A DNA stretch of 64,000 nucleotides from Chitinophagaceae bacterium (GCA_025923075.1 JAICGN010000009.1:1-64000); one strand, 5' to 3'. Positions 35,002 to 44,728 are shown, counted from the stretch's first letter. A program made the numbers and translations. The notes: generated from the letters alone by a model not told the origin.

Positions 35002-36069
35002 ATGATTATTGATCGCCATAATTACGAAGAGTTTTTTATCCTTTACTGGGATGGTGAGCTTATTGCATCGCAAAAGCAGGCGGTCGAGAATTTTGTGAAC
35101 GAAAATCCAGATCTGCAGGAAGAATTCAGACTACTGGGCGAGACACGGTTTGTTCCGGATAAAAATGTACAATTTGAAGAAAAGGAATTCTTACTGAACA
35201 GCTCATCTATAAATATTACCAATTACGAGGAACAACTTCTAAACTATATTGATGATGAGTTAAACAACAATGAAAGAAACGAGATTGAAAGATTAGCGGC
35301 AAAACTACCTGTCATTCAAAAAGAGTTGTTGCTTTTACAAAAAACAAAACTTCAGCCCGCTACAGAAGTTTTTTTTCCTGATAAATCAATCCTATACAGA
35401 AGGGAAGAAAGAGTTCGTGTGATCAGCATGACATGGTTCAGGGTGGCTGTTGCTGCTGCTATTATTCTTATTGCCGGGTTTGTTACGCTTAGGTTGGTTA
35501 ATACTGATAATGGTGGCGATGAAATTGAAGTTGTAAAAAATAGTGACCCTGAAAATCAGCCATCGGATCAAAAAGCAGCTGAGAAAGGAATTCAACCCGG
35601 CCATCAGCCCCAGCAAGATCCAAAAGAAAGTTTGGCGAACACTGAGAAAAAATCTTCTTCACAACCAACACCTGAAAAGACCAGCAAAAAGCCAGTTATT
35701 GAAAATAAAGTTCCGGCACCTTTAATTGCTCACAAAGCTGAGAATAAAAATAATTTGCCGATCACACAACAGAAGGCAGACAATAACGATGAGACGCTTA
35801 TTGCGTCAGTTGAAATACCAAAAGATAATAACAAGGCCGCTCAGAAATCAGAATTAGAAATAATAGGTGATCCTTTAGGCAATTCTTCTGTAACAAAATC
35901 TTCTACTCCTACGTTTGCTATAATGGATGATGATTTCGAAAAAGAAAAAGGCGGCCTCAAAGAATTCTTAAGAAAAACAACCCGGGTATTTGAGCGCCGG
36001 ACGAAAATTCAAACCACAACCGACGACAACAAACTGCTGCTTGGTGCTTTTGCAGTATCATTAAAATAA
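35002..36069 (+). CDS. Anti-sigma-factor-like membrane protein
   Basis: A 355-residue protein. Two helical repeats at the N-terminus (YEEFFILYWDGELIASQKQAVENF, YEEQLLNYIDDELNNNERNEIE) resemble anti-sigma domains without zinc ligands. A membrane segment follows (about 148-166, VAVAAAIILIAGFVTLRLV), then a long Pro/Lys/Gln-rich periplasmic tail. Its place after the ECF sigma gene indicates it restrains that factor. Confidence 0.82.
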   Translation: MIIDRHNYEEFFILYWDGELIASQKQAVENFVNENPDLQEEFRLLGETRFVPDKNVQFEEKEFLLNSSSINITNYEEQLLNYIDDELNNNERNEIERLAAKLPVIQKELLLLQKTKLQPATEVFFPDKSILYRREERVRVISMTWFRVAVAAAIILIAGFVTLRLVNTDNGGDEIEVVKNSDPENQPSDQKAAEKGIQPGHQPQQDPKESLANTEKKSSSQPTPEKTSKKPVIENKVPAPLIAHKAENKNNLPITQQKADNNDETLIASVEIPKDNNKAAQKSELEIIGDPLGNSSVTKSSTPTFAIMDDDFEKEKGGLKEFLRKTTRVFERRTKIQTTTDDNKLLLGAFAVSLK

Positions 36070-36097
36070 ATTTTTTAAACAGGAAAAACATTTTTGC

Positions 36098-36934
36098 ATG
36101 AAAAGTATTTTACTCGTATGCGTAGCAGCTTGCCTATTTCACCCAGGCTTTGCCCAGGAGGATACGACGGGAAAGAAAGAAACCAATGACACTATTCGAA
36201 TCGGCGGAATGATCATTATAAAAAAAGGTGGTACCAATGATTCTGAAATTATCACCGGCGAAAAAACAGTGCGAATACCCAGCCGTAGAAGAAAACCTGA
36301 AAACCTGACTACTAACTGGTGGATATTTGATATTGGTTATTCAGGTTTTGAGGATAAAACAAATTATGCTTCAGCCGAAGCACAGGCTTTTGCGCCCGGT
36401 AGTACGGAAGATTGGTTTGATCTTAGAGGCGGCAAATCAAGAAGTGTGAATATCTGGGTCTTTATGCAGCGACTGAATATGATCAAGCATGTTGTAAATC
36501 TTAAATACGGAATCGGTTTGGAACTAAATAATTATTTCTTTGATGATGAGAGCATTCGTTTCGAAAAAAATCCTACGCTGGTTACCATGGATCCCACACT
36601 TAAAGGCGCTAAAAAGAATAAACTGGCTGCCGATTACCTCACAGTGCCGTTGATGCTTAATTTTAATTTCACTCCTGAGAGAAGAAATGGCTTCGGTTTC
36701 AGCGCTGGTATCAGCGCAGGCTATATGTACAGCGCACGACAAAAAGTAAAGATTAGTGATGATAAGTTTAAAATTCATAACGATTTTGACCTGGAAAGAT
36801 GGAAGCTCTCCTATATCGGGGAAGTGAACCTCGGGCTTGTAAAGCTTTACGGCAGTTACGCATTCGAAAGCATGTGGGAAAAAGGTCTGGATCAAACACC
36901 TTATAACGTGGGTTTAAGATTCAGCAATTGGTAA
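36098..36934 (+). CDS. Outer-membrane beta-barrel protein (PorT-like size)
   Basis: A 278-residue protein with a signal peptide (ACLFHPGFAQ) and alternating-residue strands in the second half ending in GLRFSNW, a typical barrel C-terminus with an aromatic last residue. It belongs to the operon with the ECF sigma and anti-sigma genes and may be the sensor or target of the system. Confidence 0.78.
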   Translation: MKSILLVCVAACLFHPGFAQEDTTGKKETNDTIRIGGMIIIKKGGTNDSEIITGEKTVRIPSRRRKPENLTTNWWIFDIGYSGFEDKTNYASAEAQAFAPGSTEDWFDLRGGKSRSVNIWVFMQRLNMIKHVVNLKYGIGLELNNYFFDDESIRFEKNPTLVTMDPTLKGAKKNKLAADYLTVPLMLNFNFTPERRNGFGFSAGISAGYMYSARQKVKISDDKFKIHNDFDLERWKLSYIGEVNLGLVKLYGSYAFESMWEKGLDQTPYNVGLRFSNW

Positions 36935-36959
36935 AAGCTCTTTAATTTCTCATGATAAA

Positions 36960-36990
36960 ACCATCCGCCTGAGACGGGTGGTTTTTTTAT
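36960..36990 (+). terminator. Intrinsic terminator after the sigma/anti-sigma/OMP operon
   Basis: ACCATCCG/CGGGTGGT stem (36960-36967, 36975-36982, one G-U pair) followed by seven T. Confidence 0.87.
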
Positions 36991-37125
36991 TCACAGAAAA
37001 AATAATAAGTAACTTCTCCGGCTTACTCACATTCATTTAACATATTTCACCAAAGATTTTCCATGGTAAATTCCAGTTGTATGGGCACCGGAAATTCTGT
37101 TGTTTTGTAAACGTAGCGTTAAAAC

Positions 37126-37143
37126 CTGCCTGCCGGCAGGCAG
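37126..37143. repeat. Perfect 18-bp palindrome
   Basis: CTGCCTGCCGGCAGGCAG, a G+C-rich self-complementary sequence in an A+T-rich gap with no T-run after it. It looks like another dispersed repeat rather than a terminator. Confidence 0.75.
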
Positions 37144-37216
37144 AGATACCCACCTGCTGTAATAAAAGGTTACGGCATATCGTTTGACAACAACTCACCC
37201 GGACAATTGGAGGATA

Positions 37217-37777
37217 ATGGAAATGAAAACTTATTTGGTGCTCGCATCAATTATCGCAGGTAGCGGCGTTATTGCTACACATAATTATACAGATAACAAT
37301 CCTGAGAAAGACCGCAGCAAGAATTCCGCACCTATCGGGACGATTTATGTCCTTATTGACAAATCAGATTATGAGTTGAGCGTGTACGATGAAAAGGGCT
37401 GGTATGCTACCTACCCGGTGGTCTTTGGAAACAGCTCTCTTTCTGATAAAAAAATGGAAGGGGATAAAAATACTCCTGAAGGAAGCTTCAGAATAGCTTC
37501 CAAACGGGTACATGATAAATGGCATCGCTTTCTTGCCCTGGATTATCCAACCAAAGAAAGCTGGGATAAATTCAATCAACGGAAATTAAAAGGAGAAATC
37601 CCTTCTTCGGCACGGATTGGGGGCGGCATCGGTATTCATGGCACATGGCCTCATGAGGATTTTCAAATTGACCGATATAAAAACTGGACGCTGGGATGCA
37701 TTTCGATGAAAAATGAAGACGTGGAAGATTTTTACAGGTACTGCCAGGTAGGAACAAAAATCATAATCCGTCGTTAA
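37217..37777 (+). CDS. L,D-transpeptidase (YkuD domain)
   Basis: About 186 residues with an N-terminal membrane or signal segment and a YkuD domain: IGIHGTWP and the catalytic WTLGCISM with the active Cys. These enzymes form 3-3 crosslinks or attach proteins to peptidoglycan. The start at ATG 37217 follows GGAGGATA, a rare good ribosome-binding site here; ATG 37223 is an alternative. It overlaps the convergent hydrolase by 4 bp. Confidence 0.88.
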   Translation: MEMKTYLVLASIIAGSGVIATHNYTDNNPEKDRSKNSAPIGTIYVLIDKSDYELSVYDEKGWYATYPVVFGNSSLSDKKMEGDKNTPEGSFRIASKRVHDKWHRFLALDYPTKESWDKFNQRKLKGEIPSSARIGGGIGIHGTWPHEDFQIDRYKNWTLGCISMKNEDVEDFYRYCQVGTKIIIRR

Positions 37778-38745
37778 TTGCTTAAGAACTCATTCACCGT
37801 TTCCTTCCATTTTAATTCATTGCCCGCAAGAAGCGGCGCATGTCCCGCTCCTTCATATATCTGAAGTTTCTTTTTGGAAGAGTTGATCGCGGCAAAAATT
37901 TTTTCTGTTTCATTTTTCAGAACATAGTCATCATTGTTGCCCCACTGAAGTAAAACAGGACAATTTATTTCTTTAACATACCGTGCGGTCTGGACACCAT
38001 AACCCCAGTAACCCTGTTCGATACCCGTCCAAAAAGTTACAAAAAAACCAAACGGCTCCCCAGGGAACCCACTTATCCTCGCTCTTGCGTTGATATGATC
38101 CTGCAGCCTGTTAAAAGGCATTTCAAGAATTATTTTCTGCGGTTGAATACCATACTGCCAGATTGCCTTTGATATGATAACCGCTCCCAGCGACATTCCC
38201 CAAAGCACAATATTGTTTTCACCTTTTTTCAATATGTGATCATAAGCTAGTTTCACTTCTTCTGACTCTTTATAACCAAGCGTGCTAGTTGTGCTTTCGC
38301 TGTTTCCATGAGCCCTCATATCGACAAGCATAACATTGTAATTAAAAGAGATGAATTCAAAAGCTTCAGCCAGCACGTTTCCTTTGTTTGAACTTAGTCC
38401 ATGAAATAAAATAACTGTTCCTTTTGCGGAATCAGCCTTCATGTACCATGCTTCGAGTTTAATTCCAGTTGTCGTTGTTAGCTGAACGGTATCATAAGGG
38501 AGGTGTGGATAATAACTAATAGGGGACCTGGCCAGCTTTTTTCCGGTCATCATTCGCCAGGTGCGAAGAAAGGGTTTGCCTTGTGAAGATTCCTGGCTTC
38601 TTATTTTATCATCATCATAATAATGCGTAAAGCGGTAGGCATGAAATGCTGCACTAATGTTGATTAGTATCAACTGGACAAGCAAGACATTGCCGATCCA
38701 TTTGAGTATGCGTACTGTCTTGTTACTGGTCTTTTTGTCTTTCAT
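37774..38745 (-). CDS. Alpha/beta hydrolase with N-terminal membrane anchor
   Basis: About 323 residues. An N-terminal membrane segment (WIGNVLLVQLILINISAAFHAY) precedes a serine-hydrolase fold with LFHGLSSNKG, the nucleophile elbow WGMSLGAV, and the catalytic His in GAGHAPLL. It is similar to BEM46/YqkD-type proteins. The substrate is unknown. The frame could begin 7 codons earlier; MKDKKTSN is preferred as a basic start. Confidence 0.85.
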   Translation of the reverse strand: MKDKKTSNKTVRILKWIGNVLLVQLILINISAAFHAYRFTHYYDDDKIRSQESSQGKPFLRTWRMMTGKKLARSPISYYPHLPYDTVQLTTTTGIKLEAWYMKADSAKGTVILFHGLSSNKGNVLAEAFEFISFNYNVMLVDMRAHGNSESTTSTLGYKESEEVKLAYDHILKKGENNIVLWGMSLGAVIISKAIWQYGIQPQKIILEMPFNRLQDHINARARISGFPGEPFGFFVTFWTGIEQGYWGYGVQTARYVKEINCPVLLQWGNNDDYVLKNETEKIFAAINSSKKKLQIYEGAGHAPLLAGNELKWKETVNEFLSN

Positions 38746-38915
38746 AGAAATGGGAGCCGGAAGCAAACGGATTCAAAAATAGATTTTCATTTTAGAAAAT
38801 CTTAATTAGCTGTGGATATTTTCTTGATAGCTTTTTTGATCAGAAATACGATTGAACATATTTGGGGATTAAATTCGCTGCCAGTTTTACTTGACTAACC
38901 CTTCAACATATTTCG

Positions 38916-38949
38916 AAAAACCTTTTAAAGCAGCTGACCCGGCTGCTTT
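38916..38949 (-). terminator. Probable terminator after acs
   Basis: AAAGCAGC/GCTGCTTT stem (38927-38934, 38942-38949); on the minus strand it is followed by AAAAGGTTTTT. Confidence 0.6.
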
Positions 38950-38954
38950 ACTTT

Positions 38955-40892
38955 TTACAGCTTATTATTTTTTATTTCATCAACAACTGCAGGATCAAGC
39001 AACGTTGTGGTATCCCCTAAATTAGAAACATCTCCCTCAGCGATCTTTCTTAGGATACGTCGCATGATCTTACCACTTCGGGTTTTTGGCAAGCCAGATA
39101 CAAATTGAATCTTATCCGGTTTTGCAATTGGACCAATTATTCTTATTACTGTTTGTAAAATATCTTTTCTCGCCATTTCATCATCACCATGCTTACCATT
39201 ATAGATGACGTACGCATAAATTCCCTGTCCTTTTATATCATGCGGATAACCTACAACCGCACTTTCTACGACTCCAGCATGCATATCGATCGCATTTTCC
39301 ACTTCAGCGGTTCCAATGCGATGACCACTCACATTTAAGACATCATCAACCCGACCGATGATCCTGTAATTACCTCTATCATCTTTTAATGCGCCATCTC
39401 CTGTGAAATATAAATTTTCATAAGTAGCGAAATAATTTTTTCGACAACGTTCATGATCGCCATAGGTAGTTCTTATAATACCCGGCCATGGGGCTTTGAT
39501 GCAAAGATTTCCTTTCAGATAACCATGTTCATCTTTTTCTGTTACTTCTTTCCCATTTTCATCAACTAATACTGGTTGCACACCTGGCATTGGCAATGTT
39601 GCCCATGAAGGTATTGACGGCGTCACCCCCGCTAAGTTTGAAATAAGACAAGCTCCTGTTTCTGTTTGCCACCAGGTATCGACGATGGGGCACTTCTTTT
39701 TTCCTACATTCTCATCATACCAATGCCATGCTTCTTCATTGATCGGCTCCCCAACTGTTCCCAAAATTTTTAACGATGAAAGATCTTTTCCTTTTAACGG
39801 CTCCGTTCCAAACCCCATCAGGCTCCTGATTGCTGTGGGTGCTGTATAAATAATGTTGGCTTTATGCTTGTCCACTATATTCCAAAAACGACCCGCATCA
39901 GGCCAGGTAGGTATTCCTTCAAACATGATTGAGGTAGCACCAGCCGCCAACGGACCATAAACAATATAACTGTGTCCCGTTACCCACCCGATATCTGCAG
40001 TACAAAAATGTATCTGTCCCGGTTTATATTGAAACACATTTACAAACGTGTAGGTGGTCCAGATCATATAACCAGCACATGTATGAACCACACCTTTTGG
40101 TTTGCCTGTGCTGCCTGATGTATATAAAATAAACAACGGGTCTTCGGCATCCATTTCTTCAGCGGGAAAAGAAACAACCCCGTCTCTCTCTACCTGCGTT
40201 TCGGCATGTTCCATTTCATCTTCCCACCACAGGTCTCGTCCTTTGATCATTGAAACAGGAGTTCTTGTTCTTGTATATACAATTACGTTCTTTACTTTTT
40301 TATTTCCGATCAGTGCATCATCGATTACACTTTTAAGCGGAATATCTTTTCCCCCGCGGTAAGCTCCATCACACGTAATGATATATTCCGCTTGTGCATC
40401 TTCTAATCTGTCCGCAATGCTTTGCGCCGAGAATCCACCGAAAATAACGCTGTGTATTGCTCCAATTCTTGCACATCCCAGGATTGCATACACCAATTCG
40501 GGCACCATTCCCATATAAATGCAAACCCGGTCTCCTTTTTTTACCCCATTATTCTTTAACATTTGCGCTACCTGGCAAACTCTTTTATGTAAACGATTAT
40601 ACGTAACGACTCGCACTCTGTCTTCGGGGTTATTTGGCTCCCAAATAAAAGCAGGTTTTTCTCCCATGGTTTTCAGATGACGATCAATACAGTTTTCAGT
40701 GATATTAAGTTTGCCTCCCTGAAACCATTTAATATTGGGTTCTTTAAAATTCCATTCTAAAACTTTCTCCCATTTTTTTCTCCAACGAAAATGTTCGGCA
40801 ATAGACGCCCAGAACTGTTCAGGTTGATTTATGCTTACCCGGTAAGCCATTTCATACTGTTCCTGGGTTTTTATCTGGAAAGGATATGACAT
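38955..40892 (-). CDS. acs: Acetyl-CoA synthetase
   Basis: A 645-residue AMP-forming ligase with the full-length Acs N-terminus, YTSGSTGKPKGVVHT (ATP loop), WWQTETG and the C-terminal acetylatable Lys in PKTRSGKIMRR. It activates acetate to acetyl-CoA. It is divergent from a porin and an MHS transporter gene across a 96-bp gap, suggesting coordinated acetate or short-chain acid uptake. An imperfect -7 element (TACTTTTA) precedes it. Confidence 0.96.
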   Translation of the reverse strand: MSYPFQIKTQEQYEMAYRVSINQPEQFWASIAEHFRWRKKWEKVLEWNFKEPNIKWFQGGKLNITENCIDRHLKTMGEKPAFIWEPNNPEDRVRVVTYNRLHKRVCQVAQMLKNNGVKKGDRVCIYMGMVPELVYAILGCARIGAIHSVIFGGFSAQSIADRLEDAQAEYIITCDGAYRGGKDIPLKSVIDDALIGNKKVKNVIVYTRTRTPVSMIKGRDLWWEDEMEHAETQVERDGVVSFPAEEMDAEDPLFILYTSGSTGKPKGVVHTCAGYMIWTTYTFVNVFQYKPGQIHFCTADIGWVTGHSYIVYGPLAAGATSIMFEGIPTWPDAGRFWNIVDKHKANIIYTAPTAIRSLMGFGTEPLKGKDLSSLKILGTVGEPINEEAWHWYDENVGKKKCPIVDTWWQTETGACLISNLAGVTPSIPSWATLPMPGVQPVLVDENGKEVTEKDEHGYLKGNLCIKAPWPGIIRTTYGDHERCRKNYFATYENLYFTGDGALKDDRGNYRIIGRVDDVLNVSGHRIGTAEVENAIDMHAGVVESAVVGYPHDIKGQGIYAYVIYNGKHGDDEMARKDILQTVIRIIGPIAKPDKIQFVSGLPKTRSGKIMRRILRKIAEGDVSNLGDTTTLLDPAVVDEIKNNKL

Positions 40893-40988
40893 AGCAATGT
40901 TTTTACGCTTTAAAAGTACGAAACATGATTATTTTTGAATTCTGGAAATAAAAAGTAGAAAGATAACGAGATTATACCCATTGCAGTC

Positions 40989-42056
40989 ATGAAGATTACC
41001 ATTTTTACTATGCTGGTGGTTTCTGGGATAACTGTTTCGGCACAGGATTCATCTGTAAGTGAGAAAAAATCAGGATGGGAGATCTCAGGCTATGCTGATA
41101 TCTATTACCAATACGATTTCAATAAACCGCCTGACAAACTAAGGCCTCCCTTTTTATACAATTTTAAGAAGCATAATGAGATCAATACGAACCTTATTCT
41201 GTTGAAAGCCTCTTATGATGGAAAAAAAATCAGGGCGAACCTTGGAGTCATGGCAGGTAATTATTCAAGGTACAATCTTGCGGCCGAGCCGGAATTTTTC
41301 AGATATATCTATGAGGCGAGTATTGGATACAAATTTTCAGAAAAGGTTTCGCTCGATGCCGGCATTCTTCCATCCCATATTGGTTGTGAATCCGCCATTG
41401 CAAAAGATAACTGGAATCTTAGTCGCAGCATATTGGCCGAAAGCTCTCCTTATTACGAAACGGGGATAAAATTCAATTATACGCCCAACGATCAATGGAC
41501 TTTTTCTTTACTTGGATTACAAGGCTGGCAAAATATTAAAGACTATAACTCATCAAAAGCATTCGGTACCCAGATCATTTTTGTTCCCAATGAAAAAATG
41601 ATCGTCGGCTCATCATCGTTTATTGGTAATGAAAAACCCGATAGTGCTAAACAAGTAAGACTCTTCCATAATTTTCATTTCACTTACCACGTCTCTTCGA
41701 AGCTGAAAACATTATTTATGCTTGATTTTGGCGCCGAAAGAAATGCGGACAAAGAAGGCTACAATAAGTGGATGGGAACAGCCTTACTGTTACAGTATTC
41801 CTTTACAACAAAATTTGTTGCTGCTGCAAGAGCAGAATTTTACAGGGATAAATATGGAGTAATCATTTCCAATTATCTGCCAGGCCAATTTGAAACTACA
41901 GGACTGGCGTTCAATCTTGACTTTCATCCAACAAAAAATTTTGTGATCAGGGCTGAAATGAGATCATTACATTCAAAGACTACTATATTCACGAGGAATA
42001 GCACACCAGTGCAAAGCAATTTTTCTTTACTCACTTCCACAGCATTCTATTTCTAA
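40989..42056 (+). CDS. Outer-membrane porin (BBP2/OmpL-like)
   Basis: A 355-residue protein with a signal peptide (VVSGITVSAQ) and the SGYADIYYQYDFNKPP start and RGD-free barrel strands of the beta-barrel porin-2 family, ending in STAFYF. It would let small solutes cross the outer membrane. It is followed 64 bp later by the MHS transporter gene. Confidence 0.85.
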   Translation: MKITIFTMLVVSGITVSAQDSSVSEKKSGWEISGYADIYYQYDFNKPPDKLRPPFLYNFKKHNEINTNLILLKASYDGKKIRANLGVMAGNYSRYNLAAEPEFFRYIYEASIGYKFSEKVSLDAGILPSHIGCESAIAKDNWNLSRSILAESSPYYETGIKFNYTPNDQWTFSLLGLQGWQNIKDYNSSKAFGTQIIFVPNEKMIVGSSSFIGNEKPDSAKQVRLFHNFHFTYHVSSKLKTLFMLDFGAERNADKEGYNKWMGTALLLQYSFTTKFVAAARAEFYRDKYGVIISNYLPGQFETTGLAFNLDFHPTKNFVIRAEMRSLHSKTTIFTRNSTPVQSNFSLLTSTAFYF

Positions 42057-42120
42057 CAATTGTTGGCATCGATTGCGATAAAAAATTTCCATTTGGGTTA
42101 TAATTAATTATCTTAATCGC

Positions 42121-43647
42121 ATGAAACCAACGAGCATCAGAAGTGTGATCCTTGCTTCTTCTGTCGGTACACTCATTGAATGGTATGATTTTTATATTTT
42201 CGGAAGTCTTGCCACTGTAATTGCCAACCAATTCTTCCCAAAAACAAATCCCACTGCAGCATTGCTTTCAACGTTAGCAACTTTTGCCGCAGGTTTTATT
42301 GTTCGGCCATTCGGCGCATTGGTGTTTGGAAGATTAGGAGATCTTATTGGCCGCAAATACACATTTCTGCTTACTCTCATCATTATGGGCGCCTCCACTT
42401 TTGCGATTGGACTTATTCCATCTTATGAAAACATTGGCGTGTTTGCTCCAATTATAATTCTTATTCTGAGATTATTACAGGGTTTAGCACTAGGAGGAGA
42501 ATACGGTGGCGCAGCAACTTATGTTGCAGAACATGCACCAGCTAACAGGAGAGGCTATTTTACTTCCTGGATACAAACAACGGCAACGTTGGGATTATTT
42601 TTATCATTGGGAATTATTTTAATTACTCGTAATAGCCTTGATTCCGATACAGCCAAATCAATAGCAAAATTCAATGAGTGGGGTTGGCGCATTCCTTTTC
42701 TTCTCTCCATAGTTCTCGTAGGTGTTTCCATTTATATAAGGCTAAAGATGAAAGAGTCTCCGTTGTTTGCCAAACTAAAAGACGAGGGAAAGACTTCTGT
42801 TAATCCACTTAAGGAAAGTTTTGCTCACCGCGGCAATTTAAAAATGGTATTGCTTGCATTGTTCGGCGCCACAATGGGCCAGGGTGTTGTTTGGTATACA
42901 GGGCAATTCTATGCACAATCTTTTATTGAAAATGTATGTAAAATAGATTTCGAACAGTCAAGAACAATTCTTATCTGGGCCATTCTTTTTGCGACGCCAT
43001 TTTTTGTTGTATTTGGAAAATGGAGTGATAAAGTGGGGCGAAAATGGATCATGCTCACCGGAATGTTTTTGGCTATTGTTACCTACCGCCCCCTTTTTGA
43101 TCAATTGTTCGCGATCTCAGATACCGATACTAAAAGAGAATTAATTACAAGAAAAGAAATAAATACAAAGCTCATCCCGATCAGTAACACGGGAAATTCT
43201 TTACGGACAGTAACGAGTACACGTCATTATAAGGAAGGAATACGGCTTGTAGAAATAAAAACTGATACACTTTATGCAGAACCCGGAAAAGTTACTTTAC
43301 GGCCGGATATCAGGACATCAAAATTGCTAAATGATGGAAATTACCGATGGATGATCATTATTGTTTTTATTATGATCCTGTATGTAACCATGGTATATGG
43401 CCCTATTGCAGCATTCCTGGTTGAGCTATTTCCAACCAAGATCCGTTATACATCTATGAGCCTCCCTTATCATATCGGCAATGGAGTCTTTGGCGGGTTA
43501 ACGCCTTTTATTGCAACATTATTAACAACAATCTATACGGGCGATAGACTCGTCGGGCTTTATTATCCTATCATAATTGCAGCAGTTTGTTTAATAATCG
43601 GAGTTTTATACGTTTCAAACAAGATTGACCCTAATGTAAACGATTAG
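42121..43647 (+). CDS. MHS-family MFS transporter
   Basis: A 508-residue transporter of the metabolite:H+ symporter type: GTLIEWYDFYIFGSLA in helix 1, GRLGDLIGRKYTFLLTL in the first loop and LRLLQGLALGGEYGGA in helix 4. A hydrophilic insertion of about 80 residues (about 340-415) sits in the C-terminal half. Substrates of the family include organic acids and betaine; the neighbouring porin and acs suggest acetate or a similar acid, by inference. Confidence 0.9.
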   Translation: MKPTSIRSVILASSVGTLIEWYDFYIFGSLATVIANQFFPKTNPTAALLSTLATFAAGFIVRPFGALVFGRLGDLIGRKYTFLLTLIIMGASTFAIGLIPSYENIGVFAPIIILILRLLQGLALGGEYGGAATYVAEHAPANRRGYFTSWIQTTATLGLFLSLGIILITRNSLDSDTAKSIAKFNEWGWRIPFLLSIVLVGVSIYIRLKMKESPLFAKLKDEGKTSVNPLKESFAHRGNLKMVLLALFGATMGQGVVWYTGQFYAQSFIENVCKIDFEQSRTILIWAILFATPFFVVFGKWSDKVGRKWIMLTGMFLAIVTYRPLFDQLFAISDTDTKRELITRKEINTKLIPISNTGNSLRTVTSTRHYKEGIRLVEIKTDTLYAEPGKVTLRPDIRTSKLLNDGNYRWMIIIVFIMILYVTMVYGPIAAFLVELFPTKIRYTSMSLPYHIGNGVFGGLTPFIATLLTTIYTGDRLVGLYYPIIIAAVCLIIGVLYVSNKIDPNVND

Positions 43648-43651
43648 TAAT

Positions 43652-43897
43652 ATGAACTCAATTAAAAGATATGCCGGTTTGCTTTGGATGATAATGGGAC
43701 CAGTTGCCATTTTTTATCTGATCAGGACCGCCGCCGAAGAAATCACAAAAAAGCCCGTGATCGATACAAAAATTCAATGGATCGTTTTTGTAGTCATTTT
43801 TATTCCTATCGCTATTGGTATTATGGTCTTTGGGTGGTATGCATTAAAGGGCGAATACGATCATCTTCCTGAAAGTTCCGCCGAGCTTGAAGATTGA
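43652..43897 (+). CDS. DUF6814-like small membrane protein
   Basis: An 81-residue protein with two membrane helices (about 8-26 and 42-64) and an acidic tail. It starts 5 bp after the MHS transporter stop and is probably cotranscribed, so it may be an accessory subunit. The family assignment is from memory of similar proteins beside such transporters. Confidence 0.75.
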   Translation: MNSIKRYAGLLWMIMGPVAIFYLIRTAAEEITKKPVIDTKIQWIVFVVIFIPIAIGIMVFGWYALKGEYDHLPESSAELED

Positions 43898-43986
43898 TGG
43901 TTTAATAAAATCATGTTGAGTCTTCATTTGAACGGACTTTTACAATCTTTAAACAATTGGCCATCTTAGCTGTTGTCAGTTGCAAC

Positions 43987-43994
43987 TACCTTTG
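43987..43994 (+). promoter_or_regulatory. -7 element of the PPPN small-protein gene
   Basis: TACCTTTG, a full match, 7 nt before ATG 44002. This fixes the start against the longer frame from 43957. Confidence 0.6.
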
Positions 43995-44001
43995 CACAGC
44001 A

Positions 44002-44283
44002 ATGAATAAGATCACCTTCATATTTCTGCTGCTTTTCTCTCTCGTGGAGGTGGCGCCCGCCTTTATGGCCGAACATGGTGATACTACATCAGTTTTCATT
44101 GCCGAAGACAAAAATGGTGAAGAGAAAAATGAAAGTGCTGAAAATAAAGACCAAAAATATTTCACGCAATTTTCCAACATTTCCGGAGCGTTTTCAGATG
44201 ATTCAAATACAGGTTTCCATTTAGCTGAAAGAATATATACCTCTCCTTGCCTCGAAAAGCTGACACCTCCTCCCAATTTTTAG
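44002..44283 (+). CDS. Small exported protein with C-terminal PPPN
   Basis: A 93-residue protein with an N-terminal hydrophobic segment (ITFIFLLLFSLVEVAPAF), a charged middle (KNGEEKNESAENKDQ) and the C-terminus KLTPPPNF. It resembles the protein at 52582-52956 in layout and in the terminal PPPN. I do not recognise a function. It is a single gene with its own promoter. Confidence 0.7.
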   Translation: MNKITFIFLLLFSLVEVAPAFMAEHGDTTSVFIAEDKNGEEKNESAENKDQKYFTQFSNISGAFSDDSNTGFHLAERIYTSPCLEKLTPPPNF

Positions 44284-44306
44284 TGTTCATTTCGTCCTTT
44301 ATCTTT

Positions 44307-44389
44307 TTCATGCACCGCATGAAGATCTGAGTAACCAATCAATAGCAAATCTATCGACAATTGTAAAATCGGTGGCATGGCTATTGATT
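44307..44389. repeat. Inverted repeats in the gap after the PPPN gene
   Basis: A hairpin TTCATGC/GCATGAA (44307-44323) is followed by a 10-bp inverted repeat AATCAATAGC/GCTATTGATT (44337-44346 and 44380-44389) with a 33-nt spacer. There is no T-run, so these are not standard terminators. Confidence 0.5.
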
Positions 44390-44476
44390 CTAAAAACGTC
44401 GAAACAAAATGTTTTGAAACTTGATCAGCCTGTTATGATCTACATGCATATCAGGTAATAAATAAAAATTAAAAAC

Positions 44477-44728
44477 ATGAAATGTCCCAATTGTGAAGAA
44501 ACCCTGATAATGACCGAGCGGCAAGGGGTTGAAATTGATTATTGCCCCAAGTGCAGGGGCGTCTGGCTCGACAAAGGAGAGCTGGATAAGATCATTGAAA
44601 AATCGCAGGGCGAAATGCGCCAACAAAACCTGGATCGATTTGACGAGGACGATGATGATTTTGGAAGAAGAAATCCTGGTCAGCGTAGACGAGGCGGATT
44701 TCTGGGTAACTTGTTTGACTTTGACTAG
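44477..44728 (+). CDS. TFIIB-type zinc-ribbon protein
   Basis: An 83-residue protein of the zf-TFIIB family: CPNC at residues 3-6 and CPKCRGVWLDKGELDKI, four Cys for one zinc. An acidic then Arg/Gly-rich tail ends in FLGNLFDFD. The function is unknown; it is common beside unrelated genes. Confidence 0.87.
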   Translation: MKCPNCEETLIMTERQGVEIDYCPKCRGVWLDKGELDKIIEKSQGEMRQQNLDRFDEDDDDFGRRNPGQRRRGGFLGNLFDFD

